Shown here: in pieces, positions 33,008 through 41,435 of the stretch
How the letters are laid out: the number at the start of each line of letters is the position of its first letter
Numbering within the stretch: the first letter of the stretch is position 1
Made by a program: the position numbers and the translations under genes
The notes under the pieces: generated by a model
The model's input: the letters and a program-made list of their open reading frames with translations, nothing else
Told to the model about the DNA's origin: nothing
Databases searched by the model: none
Assembly: GCA_016868895.1 (NCBI GenBank)
Contig: VGFK01000002.1
Coordinates: forward strand, 186,001 to 250,000
Direction: 5' to 3'
DNA length: 64,000 bases
Source: Bacteroidota bacterium
Lineage (GTDB): Bacteria > Bacteroidota > Bacteroidia > Chitinophagales > Chitinophagaceae

Positions 33008-34015
33008 TTATCCTGTTTCGCTCAGCTGGCTGAGAAACCTGAGGATGTCCAGTCCGTCAGGGAAATCCCTCAGGTGAGGGGATTGTGATACTCCAAATGG
33101 AAGGTGACCCCTGCCTACACAGCACTGGATCGTGTTAGCGTCCATCATTTCACTGATCCTGTTTTTGTCCGCATAAAACCGATAGTTGAGTTGCGAGATG
33201 GGGGAGAAAGGGTTTGCGTCTTCGATCAACAGGATGGAGTCGTTGGACATATAATATTGCTTATTTAAAATAGCCAGTGTCAGGCGAAAATCATAGTTGT
33301 TTCTGTATTTATCGTGGTCTTTGTAGTAGTCGTATTTTTTTAAAGCGAGTAAGAGGGGTTGAAAATCATAGCCAAGGGGGACAATGACCTGCGTCACATT
33401 TCTACATCCCAAACCGAAGTAAAGTTGTATGTCGTCTGCCAGGGCGCTCAGTTCATCGGCCGTTTCATCTCCTTCGAGCAGGGCAATGGACGTGCGATTT
33501 TTTCGGATGAGGTGCGGATGATTGCGAAAATAATATTCAAAATGACGGGCGGTATTATCGCTGCCTGTAGCCAGAAATGCATCGCAACCCGTTAATCGCT
33601 CTTCAAACGCAAAGTATTCCGTTGCGGGGGGGTGTTCATGCTGCAATACGCTAATCAAGTGACGAATGAGATCGCCATCTTTAGATGAGGGTTTGATGAT
33701 GGCTTTATGTCCACTGAGAAATACACAAATCAGGTCCTGAAGTCCAACCCAGGGGATATTTCCAGCCATAACGATTCCAACGGTTTTGCGCTGCCGCCGT
33801 TCACCATGGATGGCATACTCTTCTGCAGCATGGATCAATTCAGCAGGCTGAAGCATCCGATGCGCAATGGCAGAACCGGCCTGGAAAACAAATTCCGGCA
33901 GAAACCACTTATTCAGTGCATATGCTTTATTTCTGGCAGTCTGATACGATGGGCTATCTCTTAACAGGTACTGCCCCATTGCGTACAGAAAGTCAATTCG
34001 TTGTTCAAAATTCAT
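33008..34015 (-). CDS. LuxC-like acyl-CoA reductase
   Basis: A 335-residue protein of the aldehyde dehydrogenase-like fold. The cofactor-binding segment is [17 protein letters not shown] followed by [12 protein letters not shown]; the probable catalytic cysteine is Cys204 in [12 protein letters not shown]. This matches the LuxC acyl-CoA reductase family, which reduces acyl-CoA to aldehyde with NADPH in bioluminescent bacteria. No luciferase genes are present, so the physiological substrate here is unknown. It is shorter than LuxC proper (about 480 residues). It is divergent from a dicluster ferredoxin, an arrangement I recall from other Bacteroidota, suggesting a redox partnership. Confidence 0.85.
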   Translation of the reverse strand: MNFEQRIDFLYAMGQYLLRDSPSYQTARNKAYALNKWFLPEFVFQAGSAIAHRMLQPAELIHAAEEYAIHGERRQRKTVGIVMAGNIPWVGLQDLICVFLSGHKAIIKPSSKDGDLIRHLISVLQHEHPPATEYFAFEERLTGCDAFLATGSDNTARHFEYYFRNHPHLIRKNRTSIALLEGDETADELSALADDIQLYFGLGCRNVTQVIVPLGYDFQPLLLALKKYDYYKDHDKYRNNYDFRLTLAILNKQYYMSNDSILLIEDANPFSPISQLNYRFYADKNRISEMMDANTIQCCVGRGHLPFGVSQSPHLRDFPDGLDILRFLSQLSETG

Positions 34016-34102
34016 TTTTACAAATTAGTGACGATGAAGTATCTTTACGAATACAGGATTGCAAAATTAAATCCATTTCTAACCAAAAAAAATTTGATCA
34101 AT

Positions 34103-34450
34103 ATGGCAATCAAGATTACGGATGAGTGCATCAATTGTGGAGCGTGTGAACCAGAATGTCCCAATAATGCAATTTATGAAGGCGGAGTGGAATGGGCTGT
34201 GTCAGAGGGGACTTCTGTAAAGGGATCTTTTTCCCTCATGGATGGTTCAGTTGTGGATGCTGATTCCAAGAATAATCCAATCAGTAACGATACATATTAT
34301 ATTACTCCAAATAAGTGTACCGAATGCCAGGGCTTTCACGAGGAGCCACAGTGTGCAGCGGTTTGTCCCGTTGATTGCTGTGTGCCAGATGAGCAATACC
34401 GTGAAACGGTAGAAGAATTATTGAGTAAAAAGGGCCGTTTACATCTTTGA
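34103..34450 (+). CDS. 4Fe-4S dicluster ferredoxin
   Basis: A 115-residue ferredoxin. The first cluster motif, [12 protein letters not shown], begins at residue 10. The second is spaced differently: CTECQGF, then [11 protein letters not shown]. The insertion between cysteines and the roughly 40-residue loop between the two motifs are typical of Alvin/chromatium-type ferredoxins. The frame can be read 34 codons further upstream from 34001, but [15 protein letters not shown] is the family N-terminus, so the start is 34103. It leads a plus-strand run with ddl (4 bp gap) and the PASTA protein. Confidence 0.92.
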   Translation: MAIKITDECINCGACEPECPNNAIYEGGVEWAVSEGTSVKGSFSLMDGSVVDADSKNNPISNDTYYITPNKCTECQGFHEEPQCAAVCPVDCCVPDEQYRETVEELLSKKGRLHL

Positions 34451-34454
34451 TTCA

Positions 34455-35453
34455 ATGTCAAAACCGATCATTGCATTTGTCACAGGCGGATATTCCTCCG
34501 AATGTGTGATTTCGTATAAGAGTGCCATCAATATCGAAAAATTCATCGATCGGGATCGATACGAGGTTTACCGAATAGATATAACTCCTGAAGCCTGGTT
34601 TCATCCAACGGCATCCGGTGATCAGATTCCGGTTGACAAGCACGATTTTTCTTTACTCATCAATGATCACCGCATAACATTCGATGCCGTATTCATTGGA
34701 ATTCACGGGACCCCGGGTGAGGACGGTAAGCTGCAGGGATACCTGGATATGATGGGGTTGCCCTATACTTCCTGTGACGTAACAAGTTCCGCCATCACGT
34801 TCAACAAGCGCTACACTGTGGCAGTGGCTGGAGCTTCCGGGTACCATGTTGCCCGATCCGCCCACCTCTTCAAGCATTCGTATCGGAAACAGGATGTGGA
34901 CCGGCTGGGATTGAGGTTGCCTGTATTTGTAAAGCCCAACAACGGGGGCTCCAGCATTGGTATGAGCAAAGTCCACCAGCCTGAAGCATTAGAGGCAGCC
35001 ATCGAAACTGCATTTCGGGAAGATGATCAGATTTTAGTCGAAGAAGCCATTCAGGGAAGGGAATTTACCATAGGGGTCTATCGCTCAAATGGAGTGGCGG
35101 TTACCTTGCCGTTTACGGAAGTCATGTCCGAAAATGACTTTTTTGATTTTGAGGCAAAATACCAAGGTAAATCCAGTGAAGTCACCCCCGCAGTTTGTTC
35201 CGATGAAATGGCAGAAAAGATCAGATCTGCTGCAAAAGGGATTTATGATGTATTCAATTGCCGTGGTGTCGTGCGTATGGATTTTATTTACAATGAGCAA
35301 GAGCAAGCACCCTTCTTGCTGGAGATCAATACCATTCCTGGACAGACAGCAGCCAGTATCATTCCACAACAAGTAGCTGCTGCTGGCATGCAGATTGGAG
35401 CATTTTATACACTCCTCATCGAAGAAGCGCTCTCTTTCAAAAAGAAAGCCTGA
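34455..35453 (+). CDS. ddl: D-alanine--D-alanine ligase
   Basis: A 332-residue ATP-grasp ligase that makes the D-Ala-D-Ala end of the peptidoglycan stem peptide. Motifs: FVTGGYSSE at the N-terminus, FIGIHGTPGEDGKLQGYLDMMGLPYT (substrate and omega-loop region), KPNNGGSSIGMSKV (ATP binding), and FLLEINTIPGQT (Mg-binding Glu and Asn). The Tyr in GLPYTSCD rather than Phe fits a D-Ala rather than D-Lac type. It lies between ferredoxin and the PASTA gene with 4-bp and 1-bp gaps. Confidence 0.95.
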   Translation: MSKPIIAFVTGGYSSECVISYKSAINIEKFIDRDRYEVYRIDITPEAWFHPTASGDQIPVDKHDFSLLINDHRITFDAVFIGIHGTPGEDGKLQGYLDMMGLPYTSCDVTSSAITFNKRYTVAVAGASGYHVARSAHLFKHSYRKQDVDRLGLRLPVFVKPNNGGSSIGMSKVHQPEALEAAIETAFREDDQILVEEAIQGREFTIGVYRSNGVAVTLPFTEVMSENDFFDFEAKYQGKSSEVTPAVCSDEMAEKIRSAAKGIYDVFNCRGVVRMDFIYNEQEQAPFLLEINTIPGQTAASIIPQQVAAAGMQIGAFYTLLIEEALSFKKKA

Positions 35454-35454
35454 T

Positions 35455-36261
35455 ATGAATGTTGCATTCATCACCAAACGTCCGCTTTGGCAAAATATAC
35501 TGGCCGGGATTCTGATTTCTTTTTTTGCGGTTGCAGTCTTTTTGCTGATGCTCAACCTGATTACCAACCATGGGGAATACCTAACGGTTCCAGAGGTAAA
35601 AGGCAGAAATTACCTGGAGACAAAAACTGAACTGGAAGAAAAAGGGTTTGAGGTCATCATACAGGATTCAATTTATGTCGACAGTCTACCAGGTCTTGTT
35701 GTCATCAAGCAATTTCCCGAACCTGAAGCAACAATAAAGGTAAATCGAGTTATCTATTTGACTGTCAATTGTATGATTCCTCCTACAATTGAAATGCCCA
35801 ACCTCATTGGCATGAGTTTCCGCAATGCGCTGCTGGAGTTGCGATCGTTGGGACTAAAAATGGGGGATACCACCTTTATTCCGGACTTGGCTAAAAATGC
35901 GGTAAAGGACCAGATCTTCAACGGTATCCTGGTTAAGCCCGGTGCGCCGATCCGGATGGGCTCGGTCATAGATTTACTCATCGGATCGGGTCTAGGCGGT
36001 ACACCCTTGCCCGTTCCTGATTTATTTGGATTGACTTATCTGGAAGCAAAACTGGTAATGGAATTAAATGGCATAACTCCTGGTGTTATTTTACTGGATG
36101 AAGGACTGGTGGATACTTCACTTGGGTTTGTGTATTGGCAAAATCCACTGCCATTCGATGAGGCACAGCAGACCAATACTATACGACCGGGGCAATTAAT
36201 GGATCTCAGGATCAGTACTGTGAAGCCTGAGAATCGACAAGATACTGTCCTGATTCGCTGA
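35455..36261 (+). CDS. Membrane-anchored PASTA-domain protein
   Basis: A 268-residue protein with a short cytoplasmic N-terminus, one transmembrane helix at about residues 13-36, and three periplasmic PASTA domains (starting near VPEVKGRNYLETKT, MPNLIGMSFRNALLELRSLG and VPDLFGLTYLEAKLVME). PASTA domains bind peptidoglycan stem peptides or muropeptides in kinases and penicillin-binding proteins; here there is no kinase or transpeptidase domain. Position directly after ddl (ATG one base after its stop) supports a cell-wall role. An upstream in-frame ATG at 35395 inside ddl is rejected. Confidence 0.9.
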   Translation: MNVAFITKRPLWQNILAGILISFFAVAVFLLMLNLITNHGEYLTVPEVKGRNYLETKTELEEKGFEVIIQDSIYVDSLPGLVVIKQFPEPEATIKVNRVIYLTVNCMIPPTIEMPNLIGMSFRNALLELRSLGLKMGDTTFIPDLAKNAVKDQIFNGILVKPGAPIRMGSVIDLLIGSGLGGTPLPVPDLFGLTYLEAKLVMELNGITPGVILLDEGLVDTSLGFVYWQNPLPFDEAQQTNTIRPGQLMDLRISTVKPENRQDTVLIR

Positions 36262-36285
36262 TCAGGTATAGATCGGTGAATTCTT

Positions 36286-36293
36286 TATTTTTG
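36286..36293 (+). promoter_or_regulatory. -7 element adjoining the rhodanese start codon
   Basis: TATTTTTG is an exact TAnnTTTG match and ends only 4 nt before the ATG at 36298, so the transcript would begin at or within the start codon. No -33 TTG is obvious. Confidence 0.5.
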
Positions 36294-36297
36294 CATC

Positions 36298-36600
36298 ATG
36301 AAAACAATAAGTGTTACCGAATTGCACAACCGCATCCAGTCTGGAGAACAACTCCATTTGGTTGATGTTCGAGAATCCTTTGAACACGATGATTTCAATA
36401 TCGGCGGAGTCCTATTGCCCCTTGGGGAAATACGTGTGGGGGAAACGGCCTCAATTGACCATTTGAAAGGCGAGGAAGTGATTCTCTATTGTCGAAGCGG
36501 AAACCGGAGTGGTCAGGCTGCCTTGTTGCTGGAATCTCTTGGATTCACCAACACGGTCAATGTCGTGGGCGGAATGTTGGCGTGGAAAGAAGCCTTTTAG
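36298..36600 (+). CDS. Single-domain rhodanese-like sulfurtransferase
   Basis: A 100-residue cytosolic rhodanese domain. The active-site loop is YCRSGNRSGQAA with a catalytic cysteine able to carry a persulfide. LVDVRESFEHDDFNIGGVLLPLGEI is the N-terminal CH2A-like motif and GGMLAWK closes the fold. Length is typical of GlpE/PspE-type proteins. The physiological acceptor is unknown. Its stop overlaps the convergent lipoprotein gene by 4 bp. Confidence 0.92.
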   Translation: MKTISVTELHNRIQSGEQLHLVDVRESFEHDDFNIGGVLLPLGEIRVGETASIDHLKGEEVILYCRSGNRSGQAALLLESLGFTNTVNVVGGMLAWKEAF

Positions 36601-37115
36601 TTATTGCGCAAGCCCGCTAAGTCTTCCAGCGCTTTTCTCAGCATGCTGTCAATGAGTCCAGTGCTAAAGGTTTCTATGCTGGATGGATTGGTTGTTTTTG
36701 TTTGAACAGACCATAGGAGAGTTTCGGTGTCTGCATCAAACAAGTTTCCTTCCGGGAACATAGCGGGTTTACTTACTTTATCAATCAGGTTTATGGTGAA
36801 GATCAAATTGCACCCAAGATTTTTCACTTTCACCATCATGGAGTCTTTTTCAGGAGGGTTGGGTCTGCTGAACGATGGGGGAAAATAATCCCAACTCCGA
36901 TGCGCATTGAACCCATTGGATCGGGCCGACTTCCACATGTCTTCTTCCAGATGTGTTCGCATGTGAGGACCGGATACCAGTGCTGCAAGAAAAATACTGG
37001 TGTACGGTGTGCTGGACTTGAAAGCTTTGTTGGTCCAGGAATAGGTAATTCGATTGGATACAGAACATGAAATGATTACACTCGCGAATAATAGGCTGGT
37101 GACAACTGATTTCAT
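36597..37115 (-). CDS. Uncharacterised lipoprotein
   Basis: A 172-residue predicted lipoprotein that I cannot place in a named family with confidence. The signal is residues 1-16 with a lipobox I-I-S-C, so Cys17 is lipidated. The mature part is mixed alpha/beta with MVKVKNLGCNLIFTINLID as the most conserved-looking core, and it resembles small DUF4136-like lipoproteins only in general layout. The frame is open 11 codons further upstream, but the ATG at 37115 fits the signal peptide. It is convergent with the rhodanese gene. Confidence 0.75.
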   Translation of the reverse strand: MKSVVTSLLFASVIISCSVSNRITYSWTNKAFKSSTPYTSIFLAALVSGPHMRTHLEEDMWKSARSNGFNAHRSWDYFPPSFSRPNPPEKDSMMVKVKNLGCNLIFTINLIDKVSKPAMFPEGNLFDADTETLLWSVQTKTTNPSSIETFSTGLIDSMLRKALEDLAGLRNN

Positions 37116-37211
37116 GCCGTTGATTGAGAAATGCAACTTAATCAACAATGCAGGGGTTGGTTATGTATTTGTTGATGAAAATATGTGTTTAATGCAGAAT
37201 GGTAAAAAGGA

Positions 37212-39389
37212 CTATAGGTTGATCGTGATTCCAGCCATCACATTTCTGATGGCCATCGGGTAGTAAAAATTATTTCGAACCAATTCACCATTGTAGCGAT
37301 AGCTGTAGGTGTATCCATTTGGCGCATACAATGCATTCCACAGGTTGTTGATCTGAATTATTGCATCCACTGATTTTATTTTTCCCAGTCGAACGGTTTG
37401 ATTCCATTGAAGGTCTTGAACCAGAAAAGGGTTGAGGCTTCTGTCCATTCTCCCGGTATTGTCCATGAATTGTCTACCTGTGTATCGGGTAACCAATTTA
37501 ATCTCTGCCAATGTCCAGGGTCGATACACGAGGGTAGAGGCAGCTGTGATTGAAGGAGAAAAGGCTAGCGGTGCAGTGGCGACCAAAAGTGATTGTTGAC
37601 CTCCGGCATCGTAATCATCCCAATACTCCGTATGGTCGATGATTCGATTTCTGCTGATGGTAAAGTTGTGGTACAGGGACCAGCGGGAGGTTGGAGTCCA
37701 TGTAACTTCTACTTCCAGGCCAGTGCGGAAGCTATTGGAGACATTGGTTCGGGTGTATGCGCCAACGTCATTTATTTTTCCGGTGAGGACAAGCTGATCG
37801 CGGTAGCGCATATAATATAATGTGGCATTGATTCGCAAAGCAGTGGTGCTGTGTTCTATACCCAGTTCCCAATCGGAGAGCCGCTCTGCTTTGGGGGTTT
37901 GCGTAGCTCCTGCTTCAAAATCATCGCGATTGGGTTCTTTGTTTGCCACTGCATACGAAAGAAAGGCTGTCGTTCTTCCCTGTGTATAGCGTACCCCCCA
38001 TTTGGGGTTGATGAAGAGCCATTGCTGATCAATGGTAAGAGTAGGATTGTTCCTGAATCCATCGAGTGCATAGCTCATATTTCTGAGTTGCAGGTCACCA
38101 AATACGTTGAGGTCACCTTTTTTTTCAAGCCATTTTAAAAACAGGTGCTGTTCGTTTTTGCTGGCATCCAGGTCGTACCATTTATAATCTTTAAGGATAC
38201 CTGTCTTGGACCAAATAATTTTTCCAAAGTGCTGTCCATCGTATTCACTCATGCCTCCGCCCAGCATCACTTCTCGTTTATTGGAACGATGTTGAAGGTT
38301 GAGGTTTATTCCTTTATAGAGATTGTCCAGCCATAGCTGCCGAATCAGGTCGGTGGTTTCAATGCTCAATCCATTGATGCGAGGGTTGGGTAATCCATAA
38401 TTGGAATACGCTTGATCGGCTTTGTACTGTTCATAATATCCTTCACCCGTTGTTGCAAAAACAGCAGTATTGAAATTCCACGTGGAGGATATGCGTTTAT
38501 TGTAAAAAAGTTGGTAATGGGTTTGGGTATAGTTGTCCGTTTCATTTTCATAAGGGTCTCCTGGTTTCTCAGTGCCTGCTGCATTGAAGCGTCGGTTGGT
38601 GTTGAGTTGTTCCTCTGAAACGCCATACCAGGCTTGATAAGTAGTTTCATCCCCTGAGAATGCATTGAACCGCAACGAGGAGTTTTGCTTGATGCTGGCA
38701 GCAGAAAGGTAAAAAGATTGAAGTCGGCTCTTAGCCCGATCAATGTATCCATCGCTTTGAATACGGGAGAGTCTTCCATCTACGGTAAAACGATTGTTGA
38801 TGAGACCAGTACCAAATTTGATGGTGTTCTTCAGGGAACGAAATGAGCCTATACTGCTGGAGAGCTGTGCATATGCTGTATCGAGCACGTCATTGGTGAA
38901 CAGGTTGATGGTCGCTCCAAATGCACCGGGACCATTGGAGCTGGTTCCAACACCCCGCTGTATTTGAATATCGCTTACACTCGATAAGAAATCAGGCAGA
39001 TTGACCAGAAAAACTCCCTGTGATTCCGCATCGTTATAGGCAATGCCGTTCAAGGTGAAATTTATTCTGCTTGCATCGGTACCCCGTATTCGGATGCCGG
39101 TATACCCAATGCCGTTGCCTGCATCCGAGTTGGCGACTGCTCCTGGGAGTTGGCTCAGCAGCATGGGGATGTCTTGTCCCAGGTTATTTTTTTGTATGTT
39201 TTGTTTTGAAATATAACTCGTAGTAAACGGATAGGAGCGTTCTGCCCGAACGGCTTTTATCTCAATGGGCTCCATCCATTTTAAAATCGATGAATCTTTT
39301 GGACGCAGGGTATCAGGTTTGCCGACGGGTTGTCCGTGTGTGAAGAGAGCGAATAAAAAAAACGAGCAACTGAGCCAATGCTTTTTCAT
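37212..39389 (-). CDS. TonB-dependent outer-membrane receptor under thiamine control
   Basis: A 725-residue receptor. Residues 1-20 are a signal peptide. The plug domain runs to about 210 and contains YISKQNIQ, IRIRGTDASRINFTLNGI and the closing IQIQRGVGTSSNGPGAFGATINL. A 22-strand-type barrel follows and ends in an aromatic C-terminus (RNVMAGITINL). No CarboxypepD-like N-terminal repeat is present, so it is not a SusC. A TPP riboswitch immediately upstream implies repression when thiamine is plentiful, so uptake of thiamine or a precursor is the best inference. Start at 39389 rather than the longer frame from 39419, because the signal peptide begins there. Confidence 0.92.
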   Translation of the reverse strand: MKKHWLSCSFFLFALFTHGQPVGKPDTLRPKDSSILKWMEPIEIKAVRAERSYPFTTSYISKQNIQKNNLGQDIPMLLSQLPGAVANSDAGNGIGYTGIRIRGTDASRINFTLNGIAYNDAESQGVFLVNLPDFLSSVSDIQIQRGVGTSSNGPGAFGATINLFTNDVLDTAYAQLSSSIGSFRSLKNTIKFGTGLINNRFTVDGRLSRIQSDGYIDRAKSRLQSFYLSAASIKQNSSLRFNAFSGDETTYQAWYGVSEEQLNTNRRFNAAGTEKPGDPYENETDNYTQTHYQLFYNKRISSTWNFNTAVFATTGEGYYEQYKADQAYSNYGLPNPRINGLSIETTDLIRQLWLDNLYKGINLNLQHRSNKREVMLGGGMSEYDGQHFGKIIWSKTGILKDYKWYDLDASKNEQHLFLKWLEKKGDLNVFGDLQLRNMSYALDGFRNNPTLTIDQQWLFINPKWGVRYTQGRTTAFLSYAVANKEPNRDDFEAGATQTPKAERLSDWELGIEHSTTALRINATLYYMRYRDQLVLTGKINDVGAYTRTNVSNSFRTGLEVEVTWTPTSRWSLYHNFTISRNRIIDHTEYWDDYDAGGQQSLLVATAPLAFSPSITAASTLVYRPWTLAEIKLVTRYTGRQFMDNTGRMDRSLNPFLVQDLQWNQTVRLGKIKSVDAIIQINNLWNALYAPNGYTYSYRYNGELVRNNFYYPMAIRNVMAGITINL

Positions 39390-39462
39390 ACTGTTTTTGT
39401 TTTGTCCGATCGGGTACAATCAGTCAGGTGACAAAAACAGGAAAGGATGGAATGGGGGATTC

Positions 39463-39545
39463 GTCCTTCCCTGCGCAGGCATTATCCTGATCAGGTTCTA
39501 CGGGTTTGATCTCAGCTGCAGTTCTGCACTGCGGCACCCCGGAAC
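39463..39545 (-). ncRNA. TPP (THI-box) riboswitch aptamer
   Basis: On the minus strand the conserved THI-box blocks occur in order: CCGGGGTGCC, CTGAGATC, ACCC, GAACCTGATC, GGATAATGCC and GCGCAGGGA. P1 can form between GTTC (39542-39545) and GGAC (39463-39466). The aptamer ends about 73 nt before the receptor ATG. No strong terminator was found in that interval, so control may be through translation initiation. It senses thiamine pyrophosphate. Confidence 0.95.
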
Positions 39546-39549
39546 AGCA

Positions 39550-39557
39550 CAAAATTA
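39550..39557 (-). promoter_or_regulatory. -7 element of the riboswitch transcript
   Basis: TAATTTTG on the minus strand is an exact -7 consensus ending 4 nt before the first P1 base of the riboswitch. A CTG, one base off the -33 TTG, lies 18 nt upstream. Confidence 0.6.
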
Positions 39558-39647
39558 ATAAAAAATGATTTAGTTCAGCAGGAGTTTATTCACAGCAGTG
39601 TAACTTAATGGTCATTCCAACGTATCAAGTATATTCAAAATCAACGC

Positions 39648-40361
39648 ATGAAAAATTGGTTCGTTGTCCCATTCATTTTGTTATTCCTGCAATTGGCAGG
39701 ACAAGAAAAAATTATCTTCAATGACAAGCATACTGTTCTGAGGGATCCGGGCTATTTTCGCTCGATAGAAGTAAGGGGTCCTATCAACGTATATTATTCA
39801 GAAGATCGCGAAATGCACGTGGCCGTGAGTGCAAACAGTGATGCAGCCCGGGATCGCATTCGAACAACTCTTTCCGACGGCACCTTAATCATTTCGCTGG
39901 AAAGTGGAATGGTATGGGATTGGAACAACCAGGAGTATCGAGTGTACATTACCGCTCCAACGTTGGATCGGGTCAAAGCTTCAGGTGCTGCTGATATTAT
40001 TGTGGTGGATGTGCTGCATGCTCATACTTTGCGGATAGATTTTTCAGGAGCTAGCGATTTTTCTGGAAAATTGGATTGTGAATCACTGGATGTTCGGCTA
40101 TCCGGTGCATCCGACATGCAGCCGTCAGGAACGATAAAAAAGGCGGTGATCACGTGCACGGGTGCCAGTTCGTTCAAAGGGACTGCTTTGCGCGTAACGG
40201 ATGCAGAACTCAGTGCTACTGGAGCATCTGATCTTCACGTTGCTGTTGGAAATTCTCTCAGCGCGAAGGCTACGGGAGCCAGCAGCATTGTTGTAAAGGG
40301 AACCCCTCGAATATACAATCAACAAAGCACTGGTGCGAGTAAAATCAAGATCCAGCAATAA
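39648..40361 (+). CDS. Exported head-GIN domain (DUF2807) protein
   Basis: A 237-residue exported protein. A signal peptide of about 18 residues precedes a head-GIN adhesin-like domain. That domain is a parallel beta-helix made of repeated SGAS/TGAS turns, visible at intervals (KASGAADI, DFSGASDF, RLSGASDM, TCTGASSF, SATGASDL, KATGASSI, QSTGASKI). Family members are auto-transporter-like or cell-surface proteins of unknown function. It ends just before a bidirectional terminator shared with the initiator tRNA. Confidence 0.88.
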   Translation: MKNWFVVPFILLFLQLAGQEKIIFNDKHTVLRDPGYFRSIEVRGPINVYYSEDREMHVAVSANSDAARDRIRTTLSDGTLIISLESGMVWDWNNQEYRVYITAPTLDRVKASGAADIIVVDVLHAHTLRIDFSGASDFSGKLDCESLDVRLSGASDMQPSGTIKKAVITCTGASSFKGTALRVTDAELSATGASDLHVAVGNSLSAKATGASSIVVKGTPRIYNQQSTGASKIKIQQ

Positions 40362-40388
40362 GCCAATTACAAAGAAGATTTTCAATAC

Positions 40389-40415
40389 AAAAAGCAACCG
40401 AGTGGTTGCTTTTTT
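40389..40415. terminator. Bidirectional terminator between head-GIN gene and tRNA-fMet
   Basis: An 11-bp stem (AAAAAGCAACC / GGTTGCTTTTT) with loop GAGT. T tracts follow on the plus strand (five to six T residues) and, read from the other side, on the minus strand, so it can end both the head-GIN transcript and the tRNA transcript. Confidence 0.85.
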
Positions 40416-40416
40416 G

Positions 40417-40488
<72 letters not shown>

Positions 40489-40491
40489 CTG

Positions 40492-40522
40492 CAAAGTTAC
40501 CCCAATAAAGCCAAAGTCCAAA
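40492..40522 (-). promoter_or_regulatory. Promoter for tRNA-fMet
   Basis: On the minus strand: TTTG at 40522-40519, a 19-nt spacer, TAACTTTG at 40499-40492. This is a full Bacteroidota consensus promoter. Only 3 nt separate it from the mature tRNA 5' end, so the tRNA transcript has almost no leader. Confidence 0.75.
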
Positions 40523-40538
40523 ACAATTTTTAGAGTAG

Positions 40539-40546
40539 TAACTTTG
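40539..40546 (+). promoter_or_regulatory. -7 element of the era promoter
   Basis: TAACTTTG, an exact -7 consensus, 7 nt before the era ATG. It is part of a 15-bp sequence (GTAACTTTGCAGCGC) that is exactly mirrored at the tRNA promoter. No TTG occurs at the right distance upstream on this strand. Confidence 0.55.
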
Positions 40547-40553
40547 CAGCGCA

Positions 40554-41426
40554 ATGCGATCAGGTTTTATCAATATTATGGGTCGACCCAACGCGGGTAA
40601 AAGCACACTGCTGAATGCATTGGTTGGAGAGAAAATGGCAATTGTCTCACCCAAAGTGCAAACTACTCGACATCGCATTCGGGCGATTTTATCAGGGAAA
40701 GACTATCAAATCGTATTTTCAGATACGCCGGGCATTATTCAGCCTGAGTATAAGTTGCATGAACGCATGATGCATGCAGTCCGATCCGGCATATCCGATG
40801 CGGATATCTGCTTATTTCTTTTGGACGCACGGGATGATTTAGCCTTGATTGAAAACTGGATATCAGAATTGCTTCCATCACAATCCATATGGATTGTGGT
40901 GAACAAAGTGGACATCATTCATGAACAACGGAAACAAGAAATCAGTGCATTTTTTCAAGGGAAGCCCTACGTTAAACAACTTACGTTTATTTCAGCTGCA
41001 AAGCAGATGGGGTTGGATAAATTGTTGTCCGAATTGATTGATCATCTGCCGGAAGGTTCTGCATATTTTCCGGAAGATGCATTGACAGATATGCCTACTC
41101 GTTTTTTTGTGAGCGAACTCATCCGAGAACAAACTTATTTTTTGTACGAGGAAGAACTTCCTTATCAAATAGCAGTTGCCATCACAAAATTTGAAGAAAA
41201 AGAGCAGATAACGGCCATTGCTGCTGATATCATCGTGCACCGTGAATCTCAAAAAGGAATTATTCTGGGGGCAGGAGGAAGCATGATCAAGAAACTCGGA
41301 ATGGCATCGCGGGTATCCATTGAGAAATTTTTGGATAAAAAAGTATACCTCGAATTATTTGTCAAGGTCAGAGCCAATTGGAGGAATAATGAAACATTTC
41401 TCAGGGAATATGGGTATCTTCAATGA
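40554..41426 (+). CDS. era: GTPase Era
   Basis: A 290-residue ribosome-assembly GTPase. The G domain has GRPNAGKS (residues 10-17), the switch-I TTRHR, DTPG, and NKVD. The C-terminal KH domain binds the 3' end of 16S rRNA; its signature GGSMIKKLGMASRVSIEKFL and VYLELFVKVRANWR are present. Length is normal. A gene of unknown function separates it from der, the double GTPase also used in 50S maturation. Confidence 0.96.
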   Translation: MRSGFINIMGRPNAGKSTLLNALVGEKMAIVSPKVQTTRHRIRAILSGKDYQIVFSDTPGIIQPEYKLHERMMHAVRSGISDADICLFLLDARDDLALIENWISELLPSQSIWIVVNKVDIIHEQRKQEISAFFQGKPYVKQLTFISAAKQMGLDKLLSELIDHLPEGSAYFPEDALTDMPTRFFVSELIREQTYFLYEEELPYQIAVAITKFEEKEQITAIAADIIVHRESQKGIILGAGGSMIKKLGMASRVSIEKFLDKKVYLELFVKVRANWRNNETFLREYGYLQ

Positions 41427-41435
41427 CGCATGTAT

